64,000 bases of DNA from Azospirillum thiophilum (GCF_001305595.1 NZ_CP012401.1:2739001-2803000); one strand, 5' to 3'; shown: positions 29,521-43,756, counted from the stretch's first letter. Program-made: numbers and translations. Notes: generated by a model from the letters alone, not told the origin.

Positions 29521-30879
29521 ATGAGCACCGCCACCCTGCCCGCCCCCGAGCCGCTGCGCGCGCGCCTTGCCGTCCATATCGGCGAGCTGCTGCGGCTGGC
29601 GGCGCCGGTCATCGTCTCGCGCGCCGGGTTGATGGTGATGATGGCGGTCGATACCGCCATCGTCGGCCGATTCTCGGCGCAGGAGCTGGCCTATTACGGG
29701 CTGGCCCACCTGCCCGGGAACATCATGGTCGGCACCGGAGTCGGGCTGCTGATGGGCACGGTGATGATAACCGCCCATGCCTTCGGCGCCGGCTCCGACG
29801 CGGAATGCGGCCGGGCGTGGCGGCGGTCGGTGCCCTACGCGCTGCTGCTGGGCGTGCTGTTCGCGCTGGTTTCGCTGCTGGGCGACCCGCTGTTCCAGGC
29901 CGGCGGGCAGACGCCGGACATGGCAGCGGGCGGCGCCCATGTGCTGGCGGTGCTGGGGCTCGGCGCGCCGGGCATGATGCTCTACATCACCACCGGCTTC
30001 TTCCTGGAGGGGGTCAAGCGCCCGCTGCCCGGCATGGTCGCGATGGTGATCGGCAACCTGGTCAATGCCGCGCTGGCCTGGGCGCTGGTGTGGGGGCATA
30101 TGGGGCTGGAACCGCTGGGCGCAGTCGGCTCCGCCTGGGCGACCACCATCGTCCGCTGGGGCATGGGGCTGGGTCTGGTCGCCTATGTCTGGTGGATGCG
30201 CGACCATGACCGGTGGGAGCTGCGCCGGCCGGTGGCCGGCTGGTGGAGCGGCGCGCGGCGCCAGCGCAATCTCGGCTATGCCGCCGGGCTCAGCATCGGG
30301 GTGGAGAGCGGCGCCTTCGCCGCGCTCGGCCTGTTCGCCGGCATGATCTCGCCGCTGGCGCTGGGCGCCTACACCGTCGGGCTGAACCTGACCGCCCTGC
30401 CCTTCATGGCGGCGGTCGGGCTGGCGTCGGCGACGGCGGTCCGGGTGGGTGTGGCCTATGGCCGCGGCGACCGCCGCGACATGGCGCTGGCCGGCTGGAC
30501 CGGGCTGGGCGTCACCAGCGCCATCCTGGCCGGCGTCGGCATCCTCTACCGCAGCCTGCCGGAAGCGCTGGGCGCCATCTACACCAACGATCCGGAGCTG
30601 CTGGAAGCGGTGGTGCCGCTGATCGCCTTCGCCGCCTGGATCCTGATCGCCGACGGCGGCCAGACGGTGATGGCCAACGCGCTGCGCGGCCGGCACGACG
30701 CCTGGGTTCCGACCGCCCTGCACTTCTTCTCCTATGCGGTGGTGATGATTCCGGTGTCGGCGTTCCTGGTCTTCGGCCTCGGCCACGGCCCGCACGGGCT
30801 TTTCGAGGGGATTCTGATCGCCAGTGTGGTATCGGTGACGATCCTGTCGCTGCGCTTCGCACGTCTGAGCCGGCACTGA
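29521..30879 (+). CDS. MATE family efflux transporter
   Basis: Multidrug/toxin extrusion family membrane protein of 452 aa with about twelve hydrophobic segments. Early residues AAPVIVSRAGLMVMMAVDTAIVGRF match the first MATE repeat; a similar pattern recurs in the second half around GLNLTALPFMAAVGLASATAVRVG. The ATG at 29521 was chosen over the upstream open frame from 29422. It probably exports cationic drugs or metabolites by Na+ or H+ exchange; the substrate is unknown. Confidence 0.88.
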   Translation: MSTATLPAPEPLRARLAVHIGELLRLAAPVIVSRAGLMVMMAVDTAIVGRFSAQELAYYGLAHLPGNIMVGTGVGLLMGTVMITAHAFGAGSDAECGRAWRRSVPYALLLGVLFALVSLLGDPLFQAGGQTPDMAAGGAHVLAVLGLGAPGMMLYITTGFFLEGVKRPLPGMVAMVIGNLVNAALAWALVWGHMGLEPLGAVGSAWATTIVRWGMGLGLVAYVWWMRDHDRWELRRPVAGWWSGARRQRNLGYAAGLSIGVESGAFAALGLFAGMISPLALGAYTVGLNLTALPFMAAVGLASATAVRVGVAYGRGDRRDMALAGWTGLGVTSAILAGVGILYRSLPEALGAIYTNDPELLEAVVPLIAFAAWILIADGGQTVMANALRGRHDAWVPTALHFFSYAVVMIPVSAFLVFGLGHGPHGLFEGILIASVVSVTILSLRFARLSRH

Positions 30880-31028
30880 CCAACGTCTTGACCAGGCTCT
30901 TCCGGCCCGAATCGTTGTGTGCAATTGCGAGAGTTGCTATATTTTCTGGGCAAAACCTTCGGCCGTCCAGGCCAGCGTCCGCCGCTTGAGGCCCCCGGGC
31001 TATCCGGTGCGGCGCAACTGAAGAACGA

Positions 31029-33851
<2,823 letters not shown>

Positions 33852-33876
33852 CGGACAGGCGTAAAGGAATATCTCC

Positions 33877-34440
33877 ATGGCGACCAGCCAGACCGAGACC
33901 AGCACGGGTCGTCGAATCGGTGTCTATCCCGGCACCTTCGATCCGATCACCAACGGTCACATGGACATCATCCAGCGCGCCGCCCGTCAGGTCGACCACC
34001 TGATCGTCGGCGTCGCGCGGAATGCCGGCAAGGGCCCGCTCTACTCCACCGACGAGCGGGTCGCCATGGTCCGCGAGGATGTGGCAGGGCTGAATGCCGC
34101 CGGCGCGAGCATCGAGGTCCGGGCGTTCGACAATCTGCTGATGCATTTCGCCATCGAGATGAATGCCAGGGTCATCATCCGCGGCCTGCGCGCCGTCTCG
34201 GACTTCGAATATGAATTCCAGATGGCGGGGATGAACGCGCGTCTGAACCCGAAGGTCGAGACGATCTTCCTGATGTCGTCGGAAAAGCATCAGTTCATCT
34301 CGTCTCGATTCGTAAAGGAGATCGGTCGGCTCGGTGGTGACATCCGCCATTTCGTTTCGGCCCGTGTGGCGGAACGCTTGGCCGAACGCTTTGCGCTGGA
34401 AGCCGGCAACGGCACGGCACTGATCACCAACCAGACCTGA
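33877..34440 (+). CDS. coaD: Pantetheine-phosphate adenylyltransferase
   Basis: Fourth step of coenzyme A synthesis, adding AMP to 4'-phosphopantetheine. YPGTFDPITNGHMDII near residue 17 is the nucleotidyltransferase motif, and HQFISSRFVKEI contains the second ATP loop. The 187 aa include about 10 extra N-terminal residues. AAAGGA precedes the ATG. Likely co-transcribed with gyrA. Confidence 0.96.
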   Translation: MATSQTETSTGRRIGVYPGTFDPITNGHMDIIQRAARQVDHLIVGVARNAGKGPLYSTDERVAMVREDVAGLNAAGASIEVRAFDNLLMHFAIEMNARVIIRGLRAVSDFEYEFQMAGMNARLNPKVETIFLMSSEKHQFISSRFVKEIGRLGGDIRHFVSARVAERLAERFALEAGNGTALITNQT

Positions 34441-34571
34441 GTGGCCCGGTGTTGGGCTTGATGGCGATTTCCTGCCTTTGCCATCAAGCCCATGGTTGAC
34501 CTTTCGCGCGCGTCTTTCTATGGTGCGCCCACCTTCGGCGGGGGTCGGTTGCCCCACCGCCTTGCAAGGAT

Positions 34572-34647
34572 GATCCGGTAGCTCAGTCGGTAGAGCACGT
34601 GACTTTTAATCATGTGGCCGTGGGTTCGAATCCCACCCGGATCACCA
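34572..34647 (+). tRNA. tRNA-Lys (UUU)
   Basis: A complete cloverleaf of 76 nt with encoded CCA. The acceptor stem pairs GATCCGG with CCGGATC, the T loop is TTCGAAT, and the anticodon loop CTTTTAA gives UUU. Confidence 0.95.
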
Positions 34648-34966
34648 ACCAATTCAAGGTCTTAGCCTTCCTCAAGGGGTCGCTTCCGCGACCCCTTCGG
34701 CGTTCCGGGGAACGTTTTGGGGCAAAGCCGCACGCCTGCCCGGGACGCGGCACCACAGCCACAGGCGAAGGGTCTGGGAGGCCCCGTAGATCAGGATCTC
34801 CGAGGTGTTTAGGACGGGGCACCTGAATGCTTCAGGCGGCTCTACGGGCCGCATATGGCGGCTTGGGAGTACGCCAACATCACGTCATGCCAACCGTTAG
34901 CGTAAATTCCAGCGTCAACCCGCCAAAAAAATGGACCAGGAATCCAGAATTTAATCACGTCAACGC
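34648..34966. other. Gene-free stretch after tRNA-Lys
   Basis: Apart from a 10-bp-stem hairpin at 34674-34697 (AAGGGGTCGC/GCGACCCCTT, no T-tract, a possible terminator for tRNA-Lys), no coding or structural signal is convincing here. Short open frames exist but resemble no family. It ends at the IS target duplication. Confidence 0.5.
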
Positions 34967-34974
34967 AATAAGCC
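34967..34974. repeat. 8-bp target duplication, left copy
   Basis: AATAAGCC directly abuts the left end of the IS256-family element and recurs directly after its right end. Eight bp is a duplication size typical of this family. Confidence 0.85.
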
Positions 34975-36407
34975 GGTCGTGCCCCACGGGGTGGTGTAGG
35001 AGCTGTGGGGAACCGGCCCGCCGTAGCGCCCTCCGATGGCTGGCGTAGGCGGGCCGGTTATCCATAGCGGGGCGGTCATCGCGGTTCTTCGATAGAGTCT
35101 GGTCACCACACCTCAACCCGACCGAAGGGTGACCACGATGACCGACGAGATGATGGCGCTTCGCGCGATGCTTGAGAAGGGCGCGGATGCCGATGTTCTG
35201 CGCGAGATGATCGGCTTTGCTGCCGAGCGGCTGATGGAGTTGGAGGTGCAGGGCCTGACCGGCGCCGGTCATGGCGAACGGTCGGCCGAGCGACTGGTTC
35301 AGCGCAACGGCTATCGCGATCGCGACTGGGAAACTCGAGCCGGCACCGTCGAGCTGCGCATTCCCAAACTGCGCAAGGGCTCCTACTTCCCCGGCTTTCT
35401 GGAGCCGCGGCGGATGGCTGAGAAGGCGCTGACGGCGGTGATCCAGGAGGCCTACATCCAGGGCATCTCGACGCGCTCGGTGGACGATCTGGTCCAGGCC
35501 ATGGGAATGTCTGGCATCTCCAAGAGCCAGGTCAGTCGGTTGTGCGCCGAGATCGACGAGCGGGTTAAGACCTTTCTCGGCCGTCCCATCGAGGGCGACT
35601 GGCCCTACCTGTGGCTGGATGCCACCTACGTGAAGGTGCGCCAGAACGGACGCATCGTTTCGGTCGCCGTGACCATCGCGGTGGCGGTCAACACCGACGG
35701 CCGGCGCGAGGTGCTGGGCATGGACATCGGCCCGTCCGAGGCGGAAACCTTCTGGATCGAGTTCCTACGCAAGCTCAAGCGCCGTGGTCTGAGCGGCGTC
35801 AAGCTGGTGATCTCCGACGCCCATGGCGGCATCAAGGCCGCCGTCACCCGGGTCTTCCAGGCGACGTGGCAAAGGTGCCGGGTCCATTTCTCCAGGACAG
35901 CGCTCACCCACGCCGGCAAGAGCGGACGCCGTGTCGTGGCGGCCTTCATCGCCACGGCCTTCGCCCAGGACGATGCGGCATCTGCTCGCACGCAGTGGCG
36001 GCAAGTGGCCGATCAGGTCCGGGCCAAGCTGCCGAAGCTGGCCACCCTGATGGACGAGGCGGAAGAAGACGTCCTGGCCTACATGACCTTTCCCAGGGAG
36101 CATCGGGCCAAGCTCCACTCGACAAACCCGATTGAACGTCTCAACGGCGAGATCAAGCGGCGCACCGAGGTTGTCGGCATATTTCCCAACGAGGAAGCGA
36201 TTACGAGGCTCATCGGCGCCATCCTCTTGGAGCAAAACGATGAATGGGCCGTTCAGCGGGCACGCTACATGACGCTGGAAACCATCGCCCCGCTCGGCGA
36301 TGATCCCATCGTCAGCCTGCCCGCTGTGGCCGCCTGACCATCCGGCCAGACCGGCCGGAGAACCTGATGAGCGACCCAGATCCTACACCACTCCTCGGGG
36401 CATGATC
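34975..36407 (+). mobile_element. IS256-family insertion sequence, complete
   Basis: A 1,433-bp element. The terminal inverted repeats are imperfect: the left end begins GGTCGTGCCCC and includes GTGGTGTAGGA, and the right end, inverted, begins GATCATGCCCC and includes the same GTGGTGTAGGA. It is flanked by an 8-bp direct repeat AATAAGCC and holds one intact transposase gene. It appears recent because ends, gene and duplication are all intact. It interrupts the hairpin downstream of the tRNA-Arg-like fragment. Confidence 0.9.
35138..36337 (+). CDS. IS256-family (mutator-like) transposase
   Basis: DDE transposase of 399 aa (402 if GTG 35129 is used). The first catalytic Asp is in [10 protein letters not shown], the second in [14 protein letters not shown], and the Glu in [15 protein letters not shown] near the C-terminus. 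[13 protein letters not shown] is the family C/H segment. The frame is intact, so the element could be active. Confidence 0.95.
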   Translation: MTDEMMALRAMLEKGADADVLREMIGFAAERLMELEVQGLTGAGHGERSAERLVQRNGYRDRDWETRAGTVELRIPKLRKGSYFPGFLEPRRMAEKALTAVIQEAYIQGISTRSVDDLVQAMGMSGISKSQVSRLCAEIDERVKTFLGRPIEGDWPYLWLDATYVKVRQNGRIVSVAVTIAVAVNTDGRREVLGMDIGPSEAETFWIEFLRKLKRRGLSGVKLVISDAHGGIKAAVTRVFQATWQRCRVHFSRTALTHAGKSGRRVVAAFIATAFAQDDAASARTQWRQVADQVRAKLPKLATLMDEAEEDVLAYMTFPREHRAKLHSTNPIERLNGEIKRRTEVVGIFPNEEAITRLIGAILLEQNDEWAVQRARYMTLETIAPLGDDPIVSLPAVAA

Positions 36408-36415
36408 AATAAGCC
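36408..36415. repeat. 8-bp target duplication, right copy
   Basis: AATAAGCC, identical to the left copy. Together with the following bases it forms one arm of a hairpin (AAGCCCCGC-CGAA-GCGGGCTT), so the IS entered a terminator-like stem. Confidence 0.85.
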
Positions 36416-36431
36416 CCGCCGAAGCGGGCTT
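36411..36431 (-). terminator. Terminator-like hairpin at the IS insertion point
   Basis: AAGCCCCGC (36411-36419) and GCGGGCTT (36424-36431) form a short stem around CGAA with one bulge. Read on the reverse strand it lies just downstream of the tRNA-Arg-like fragment, as the original tRNA terminator would. The IS insertion abuts the stem. Confidence 0.45.
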
Positions 36432-36452
36432 CGCCTTGTTCTGCAATGGCTT

Positions 36453-36475
36453 GCCGAGATGGCGCCCCCGTTGGA
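36453..36475 (-). repeat. Degenerate copy of the tRNA-Arg 3' end (possible att site)
   Basis: CCGAGATGGCGCCCCCGTT and the next bases match the tRNA-Arg 3' end and flank at 37647-37670 in 22 of 24 aligned positions, with one mismatch and one gap. The match covers the T-arm edge, the acceptor 3' strand, CCA and five bases beyond. This is what an integrase using the tRNA as attB would leave at the far end of an island. Confidence 0.5.
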
Positions 36476-36546
36476 GGGGACCGACGCGGTGATCTCAAAC
36501 CCGGGAAGCCGTTTTGCTAAATGCGCTGTGGCTGAAAAGTTCAGAT

Positions 36547-37230
36547 TTAGGCCGACACTGCTCGCAAGAGCGCACGGCCTAGCGGCGTTAGCCGCACCAA
36601 TCCACGGGACATTGGACCGCCAAACCCTGCGGTGGGGTCAATCACACCCAGGCGCGTGAGATTGCTTAAGCTGATGTTGACATCGTCACTCGGCTCTTGC
36701 TTCTCCGCCGGCCTTTCACTCCCTCTCCGATAAGAGATAGCGAGTTCTGGAAGCTCCGCCGTCCAGACGCCCGTCCCATTATCCGCGTCTCCAATCTTCT
36801 GTAGGATTTCAGCGTCTAACCGGGACATATCGCGCAAGATAGAGACAAAGGAGCGCTCAATCTCATCGGGCCGATCGCCGTCAGTGCCATTAACTAACAG
36901 GCGTACCCACAAATCCTGCAGGTCATTATCCTCTTCAAGTGTAGCCGCCTCGAGCAAAGGAAGTGCTACATTCAACGGTATCTTTCTATCTGGCCCAGCC
37001 TTCCCACGTTCAGCCATAAATTCGGCTGCTCGATCCAAGAGCCGAACTTGACGCTCGAACCGAACGACTTTCAGGTGGTCATGAAGCATCCCCACCACTT
37101 CACCTGTAGGGGCCGCCACAAAGCGACCAATAGCCCGGCCGGTGTCTAGTGCCTCTTTACCGAACACGGCCAAAGCGTGAGTAGCTCTAGCCCAACCGCC
37201 TGTGGGGTCTACTGGTTGGTTCTCCGACAC
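36547..37230 (-). CDS. DUF4393 (Abi-alpha-like) protein
   Basis: A 227-residue protein with the DUF4393 pattern: a helical N-terminus (RFERQVRLLDRAAEFM) and the core EEDNDLQDLWVRLLVNGTDG, then SFVSILRDMSRLDAEILQKI. The family is listed as an abortive-infection alpha type, so phage defence is a hypothesis from family knowledge. A winged-helix-like end (LTRLGVIDP, LTPLGRALL) may bind nucleic acid. GC content and codon use are clearly lower than in the neighbours. It sits between a tRNA-Arg gene and a partial copy of that tRNA's end, which suggests transfer. Confidence 0.7.
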   Translation of the reverse strand: MSENQPVDPTGGWARATHALAVFGKEALDTGRAIGRFVAAPTGEVVGMLHDHLKVVRFERQVRLLDRAAEFMAERGKAGPDRKIPLNVALPLLEAATLEEDNDLQDLWVRLLVNGTDGDRPDEIERSFVSILRDMSRLDAEILQKIGDADNGTGVWTAELPELAISYRRGSERPAEKQEPSDDVNISLSNLTRLGVIDPTAGFGGPMSRGLVRLTPLGRALLRAVSA

Positions 37231-37550
37231 GTTTTCGCTCCTGTCACAGCTTCCTCAAGGCAGATTGTACTGCTCAAATTATGCATCCATGGAGCGAACT
37301 AATCTACAGTTCGCCAGCGTGCGCAATGCGCAACCGGGGAGAATTATACGCAACGTCACAAGTCCATATAGATTTGCGTCCAGCGGCGGCTTTGTCGCGA
37401 CGCTGACAGTAGCGCTGGTGAATGCAGCTGTGAGCCACTACCTGACAACGCCCTGCTTCAAAGCCCTATTTCCGCCTTCATGGCGGGGTGTTGTGGGGAG
37501 CAATCATCGCGAACGGCTTTAACCGGTTCAACCGGAACCGCTAGCCAAAC
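37231..37550. other. Low-GC gene-free stretch upstream of the DUF4393 gene
   Basis: About 320 bp with markedly lower GC than the rest of the window. A 106-codon forward frame (37202-37522) is open but overlaps the DUF4393 start, has no clear RBS and resembles nothing known. The DUF4393 promoter must lie here; no clear -35/-10 pair was found. Confidence 0.4.
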
Positions 37551-37554
37551 AGAA

Positions 37555-37585
37555 AAGGCGCCGCGGTCACTATCCGCGGCGCCTT
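37555..37585 (-). terminator. Terminator of tRNA-Arg
   Basis: A perfect 12-bp stem (AAGGCGCCGCGG against CCGCGGCGCCTT) around a 7-nt loop, followed on the reverse strand by TTCTG. It lies 68 nt downstream of the tRNA. Confidence 0.7.
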
Positions 37586-37652
37586 CGATGTGTATGCAAA
37601 ATATGTGTGCTGAAGGTCTCTAAACGCTTAAAATTTCAGTCATTTTCCGAGA

Positions 37653-37729
37653 TGGCGACCCCAGTTGGATTCGAACCAACGACCTGCCGCTTAGAAGGCG
37701 GCTGCTCTATCCAACTGAGCTATGGGGCC
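37653..37729 (-). tRNA. tRNA-Arg (UCU)
   Basis: A 77-nt cloverleaf including CCA on the reverse strand. Anticodon loop CTTCTAA gives UCU. tRNA 3' ends of this kind are frequent integration targets, and a degenerate copy of this end is found at 36453-36475. Confidence 0.95.
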
Positions 37730-37751
37730 TTATCCCGATCCCCGGCCACGC

Positions 37752-38048
37752 TCAGAAGCGCGGGCGGTCGGTGCGGAAATTGTCGGCGTAGTTGCGCGGA
37801 CGGACACGGCGGACGGGAGCATCCTGCACGGTGTAGTCGAAGCCCTTGCGCTCCGCGAAGGCGATGGCCTCCTCACGCGTCTCGAAGGACAGGCGCACCT
37901 GGTTCAGCGTGTCGCCCGAACTGGTCCAGCCCATCAGAGGCTCCGGACGGCGCGGGGTCTCGATCTCGTAGTCCAGAATCCAGCGGTGAGTCTTGGCGCG
38001 ACCGGACTGCATGGCCGTCTTGCTCGGCTGATAGATCCGGACGTTCAT
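37752..38048 (-). CDS. NDUFS4-like complex I accessory protein
   Basis: A 98-residue protein of the ETC complex I subunit family (NDUFS4, 18-kDa type), which is found in alphaproteobacteria and mitochondria. Typical segments are RIYQPSKTAMQSGRAKTHRW and ETREEAIAFAERKG. It binds complex I peripherally and supports assembly of the NADH module. The ATG at 38048 (MNVRIYQ) was chosen because the upstream frame runs into tRNA-Pro. Confidence 0.9.
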   Translation of the reverse strand: MNVRIYQPSKTAMQSGRAKTHRWILDYEIETPRRPEPLMGWTSSGDTLNQVRLSFETREEAIAFAERKGFDYTVQDAPVRRVRPRNYADNFRTDRPRF

Positions 38049-38124
38049 GGCTCGCTCGTCTCCCCCAAATGTCTGCCCATGCGTCCCGGCGCTCCGGCTG
38101 GGACACGGTTCTTGGCCTCGGCGA

Positions 38125-38202
38125 TGGTCGGGACGCCCGGATTCGAACCGGGGGCCTCCAGTACCCAAAACTGGCGCGCTGACCAGACTGCGCTACGCCC
38201 CG
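38125..38202 (-). tRNA. tRNA-Pro (UGG)
   Basis: A 78-nt cloverleaf including CCA. Acceptor CGGGGCG pairs with CGTCCCG with one G-U, and the anticodon loop TTTGGGT gives UGG. Confidence 0.94.
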
Positions 38203-38720
38203 TCGCCGCGTTGTGAGATACACGAACGCCACGCCCACGGCAAGCGAACGGCGCACCGGTTTTCCGGTCTTTCTCCATCCTGCCTGCCGCCATGCGGCGT
38301 TCGGTCGCTCACCCCATCCGGTTTCACCATCCAACAAGGTCCGTCCGTTGCCGTCCCTCGCCGCCGCTCCGCTCCGCATCGCCCTCTTCCTGCCCGATCT
38401 CGGCGACCGGCCCGACCGGGTCGCTGCGGTCGGGCTCGCCAATGACCTGCTGCGCGCGGGTGCTGCGGTCGATGTCGTGGCGCCGACGGGCGGCGGGCCG
38501 CTGCGGGCGGCGCTCGACCCCGCTGTCGGGCAGATCGATCTCGGCAAGCGGCATGCCGCGACCTCGTTCCTGGCGCTGGCCCGGGTGCTGACGGAGCGGC
38601 AGCCGTTGCTGCTCGCCGTGCCGCGGGAGGCCGCCTGGGTGGGGCGGCTGGCGCTGCGGCTGGCGCGCAGCGGTGCGACGCTCGTGCTGCTGGATGGCGA
38701 CGCCGGCGCCGACCGGACGG

Positions 38721-39953
<1,233 letters not shown>

Positions 39954-39972
39954 ACCGCCATCTCCGGATCGG

Positions 39973-40684
<712 letters not shown>

Positions 40685-40695
<11 letters not shown>

Positions 40696-42319
40696 GGCGC
40701 GGCCCCCGGCGGCTGTCGCGGTCGGGCGGCAGGATGCCGGTGATGACCTCCTGGCCGGCGTGCAGATCGCCGGACACCAGCTCGGTGAAGCTGCCGTCGC
40801 CGATGCCGAGCCGCACCGGCACGCCGACCGGACTGCCGGTGCCGGGAGCGGGCACCCACACCGTACGCGTGGCGTCGGCGCTCCGGCCGGGCTCGGCCAG
40901 CGCGTCGAAGCGGTCGCGCTGCGCCGGGTCGAGCAGGGCCGCCATCCGCTCCAGCGCCGCCATGCGGATGGCGTTCGCCTCTGCCCGGCGGCGCTCCGGA
41001 TCGCCCCCTTCGGCATCGAGCGCGGCGAAGCGCTCCCGTGCCTCGGCCACCAGTGCGGCGATGTCGCGGCGCCTGCCCTCGTCGAGAGCGAGCCCGTCGA
41101 TCACCCGCTTCGCGGCGGCCTCCAGCGCCGCGGCACCGCGCCCGCCGTCGGCACCGCCGGTGGTCGGCGCCGGGGCGTCCATGCCCGGCCCGGCGCTCGG
41201 CGGGCGGAAGCGCAGCGCGGCGTTGGGCAGCTTCACCGCCGCCGACCGCTCGTCCACCGTGATGCGCAGGTTGGCGGTCATGCCCGGCAGCAGCCGCAGG
41301 TCGGGATTCTCCACCGTGATGACGACAATGTAAGTGACGACGGTCAAATCCTCCTTCGGCGCCAGCCGCACCTGCGCGACGCGCCCGCTGAAGCTGTCGC
41401 CGGGGAAGGCGTTGACGGTGAAACGCACCGGCATCCCCTCCTTCACCCGGCCGATGTCGGCCTCGTCGATGTTGGCGAGAACCTCCATCTGCCGCAGATC
41501 CTGGGCGATGGTGAACAGGGTCGGGGCCGACAGGCTGGCGGCGACCGTCTGGCCGGTGCTGACCGCCCGGTTGACGACGACGCCGTCGATGGGGGAGCGG
41601 ATGACGGAGCGGTTCAGGTCGACGCGGACCAGCTGCAGGGCCGCCTCGCGCTGTGCCACCTGGGCGCGGGCGACGTCGACCTGGGCGGCGGCGACCGCAA
41701 GCGACGCGGCGGCCGAGGCCTCCGCCGCTTCCGCCTGCCGCTTCTGCGCACGGGATGCGACCAGCTGCGCCTGGGCGCTGTGGGCAGCGGTTTCCGTCTT
41801 CTCCAGATCAGCGGCGGCGACCACGCCGCGGCCCTGCAGGTCGCGCCGGCGCCGCAGGTCGCGCTCGGCGTCGCGCTGGGCGAGGTCGGCAAGCAGGATC
41901 TGGGCATCGGTGTTGGCGACGCTCGCCTTGGCGCTCGCAAGGTCGGCGCGCGCCTTGTCGAGCAGCGCCTGCTGCTGCACCAGCGAGGCCCGGGATGAGT
42001 CGACGTCGGCGCCGGCCTGGGCCAGCCGGGCCGCCAGCTGGTCGCCGTTCAGCCGGGCGAGGATCTGGCCGCTGCTGACCCGGCTGTTGAAATCGGCGTA
42101 AAGCTCGGCGATCTGGCCGGACAGCTGGGAGCTGACCTCGACCGTCACCAGGGCGCTCATCGTGCCGGTGGCGGTGATGGCGCTGACCAGCGGCCCCTGC
42201 TCCACGCGGGCGAGGCGATAGGCCGGCCCCGGCTCCGCCCGCGCCAGCATGATATAGGCGGACAGGCCGGCAACGGCGCAGAGCGCCGCCCCGACGATGA
42301 TCGCCGCCCGCCTGCCCAT
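40685..42319 (-). CDS. MacA/HlyD-like periplasmic adaptor with a helical insert
   Basis: A 544-residue membrane fusion protein. A signal anchor (residues 5-25) leads to the lipoyl/barrel-sandwich halves, a long coiled coil (about 90-215) and a beta-barrel region. After residue 360 there is an inserted helical segment of about 95 aa (AAALEAAAKRVIDGL to LLDPAQRDRFDAL) that ends in an LTxxQ-like motif as in CpxP/Spy. The final barrel part follows. The ATG at 42319 is preceded by GGAGGGCAGG. The insert is unusual for MacA. Confidence 0.85.
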
Positions 42320-42405
42320 CCCTGCCCTCCGCGCCGCATTGTCCCCGCGCACTGAATCTGGGGGAGATTACGCCAAAGTCACGGGGGGGCGGTCGGTCAT
42401 TCCGC

Positions 42406-42891
42406 TTACGGCTTCGGAAGGTCGGCGGAGACCACGCGGTCGCCGGGGCGGATGCCCAGCCGCGCCGCCATGCCGCCGTTCAGCTCCAGGATCGCCTTGA
42501 CCGGGCCGTCGGAGTTGACCGAGTCCAGCGATTCCGGCACCGCGCGCTCGTGGATGTTCACGATGCGCCCGTCGGCGGCGATGAACAGCATGTCCAGCGG
42601 GATCAGCGTGTTCTTCATCCAGAAGCTGGCCGCCTGCACCCGGTCGTAGATGAACAGCATCCCGGCATCGGCCGCCATCGTCCGGCGGTACATCAGCCCC
42701 TGCGCCTGCTGGCCGGGGGTCAGCGCCAGTTCGACGTCGAAGCGGAACTTGCCGCCGCCCGCCGTCTCGACGGTCAGCTTCGACTTCTGGAAGCTCTCCA
42801 GCGCCGCCGCCGGGAAGGCGGCGACCAGAAGCAGGAGCGCGACCGCCACGCCCCTGAACATCCGCCCGATCAACATCCGTCCAATCATCAT
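42406..42891 (-). CDS. DUF192 family secreted protein
   Basis: A 161-residue protein with a signal peptide ending near AAALE. DUF192 signatures are present: ALTPGQQAQGLMYR, FWMKNTLIPLDMLFI and AILELNGGMAARLGI. The family is widespread and its function is not established. Several ATG codons at the N-terminus (42891, 42888, 42876, 42861) could start it. It precedes the MacA-like gene by 86 nt on the same strand. Confidence 0.85.
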   Translation of the reverse strand: MMIGRMLIGRMFRGVAVALLLLVAAFPAAALESFQKSKLTVETAGGGKFRFDVELALTPGQQAQGLMYRRTMAADAGMLFIYDRVQAASFWMKNTLIPLDMLFIAADGRIVNIHERAVPESLDSVNSDGPVKAILELNGGMAARLGIRPGDRVVSADLPKP

Positions 42892-42928
42892 GTCATGTCC
42901 GTCACGGCTGAAGCGGAATGGAACGGCG

Positions 42929-43756
42929 TCAGGCCTTCGCCAGACGGTCGAAGGCCTGGAGCTTCGCCAGCAGCGCCGGCATCTCAGAGAGCGGGACCAT
43001 GTTCGGGCCGTCGCTGGGGGCGCAGTCGGGATTCTCGTGCGTCTCCATGAAGACGGCGGCGACGCCGACCGCGATGGCGGCCCGGGCCAGCACCGGCACG
43101 AACTCGCGCTGGCCGCCCGAGGTGGTGCCCTGCCCGCCCGGCTGCTGGACCGAATGGGTGGCGTCGAACACCACCGGGAATCCCGTCTCCGCCATGATCG
43201 GCAGGGAGCGCATGTCCGATACCAGCGTGTTGTAGCCGAAGCTGGCGCCGCGCTCGCACAGCAGCACGCGCTCGTTGCCCGACGCCACCAGCTTGGCGGC
43301 GACGTTCTTCATGTCCCACGGCGCCAGGAACTGGCCCTTCTTGACGTTCACCGCCCGGCCGGTCTCGGCGGCGGCGATCAGCAGGTCGGTCTGGCGGCAC
43401 AGGAAGGCCGGGATCTGCAGCACGTCCACCGCCTCGGCGACGGGAGCGCACTGGCCGGAATCATGGACGTCGGTGATGACCGGACAGCCGAAGCGCTCGC
43501 GGATTTCCGCGAAGATCGGCAGCGCCTTGTCCATGCCGAGGCCGCGCGCCGTGGTGATCGAGGTGCGGTTGGCCTTGTCGAAGCTCGACTTGTAGATCAG
43601 CCCGATGCCGAGACCCTTGGTGATCTCCACCAGCGCGGACGCGGTCTCCAGCGCGTGGTCGCGGCTCTCCATCTGGCAGGGACCGGCGATCAGGACGAAA
43701 GGACGGTCGTTGGCAATGGTCAGGTCGCCGATCTGGACGGCGCGCGGCGTGGTCAT
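42929..43756 (-). CDS. kdsA: 2-dehydro-3-deoxyphosphooctonate aldolase (KDO-8-P synthase)
   Basis: Condenses PEP with arabinose 5-phosphate to give KDO-8-P for LPS inner core. [16 protein letters not shown] near residue 20, [12 protein letters not shown] and [12 protein letters not shown] are characteristic. The Asn-Lys loop reads [10 protein letters not shown]. 275 aa from the ATG at 43756, which has GGAG upstream. In many Alphaproteobacteria kdsA follows pyrG in the same direction, as here with one gene between. Confidence 0.95.
   Translation of the reverse strand: MTTPRAVQIGDLTIANDRPFVLIAGPCQMESRDHALETASALVEITKGLGIGLIYKSSFDKANRTSITTARGLGMDKALPIFAEIRERFGCPVITDVHDSGQCAPVAEAVDVLQIPAFLCRQTDLLIAAAETGRAVNVKKGQFLAPWDMKNVAAKLVASGNERVLLCERGASFGYNTLVSDMRSLPIMAETGFPVVFDATHSVQQPGGQGTTSGGQREFVPVLARAAIAVGVAAVFMETHENPDCAPSDGPNMVPLSEMPALLAKLQAFDRLAKA

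Noticed and set aside
34610..34854. Short reverse ORFs over tRNA-Lys
   Set aside because: They are antisense to the tRNA and give the familiar spurious peptide pattern seen opposite tRNA genes.
34648..34966. Second tRNA-linked att site at tRNA-Lys
   Set aside because: No repeat of the tRNA-Lys 3' end was found on the far side of the IS or island.
37202..37522. 106-codon forward ORF in the low-GC region
   Set aside because: It overlaps the DUF4393 start, has no convincing RBS and looks like no family.
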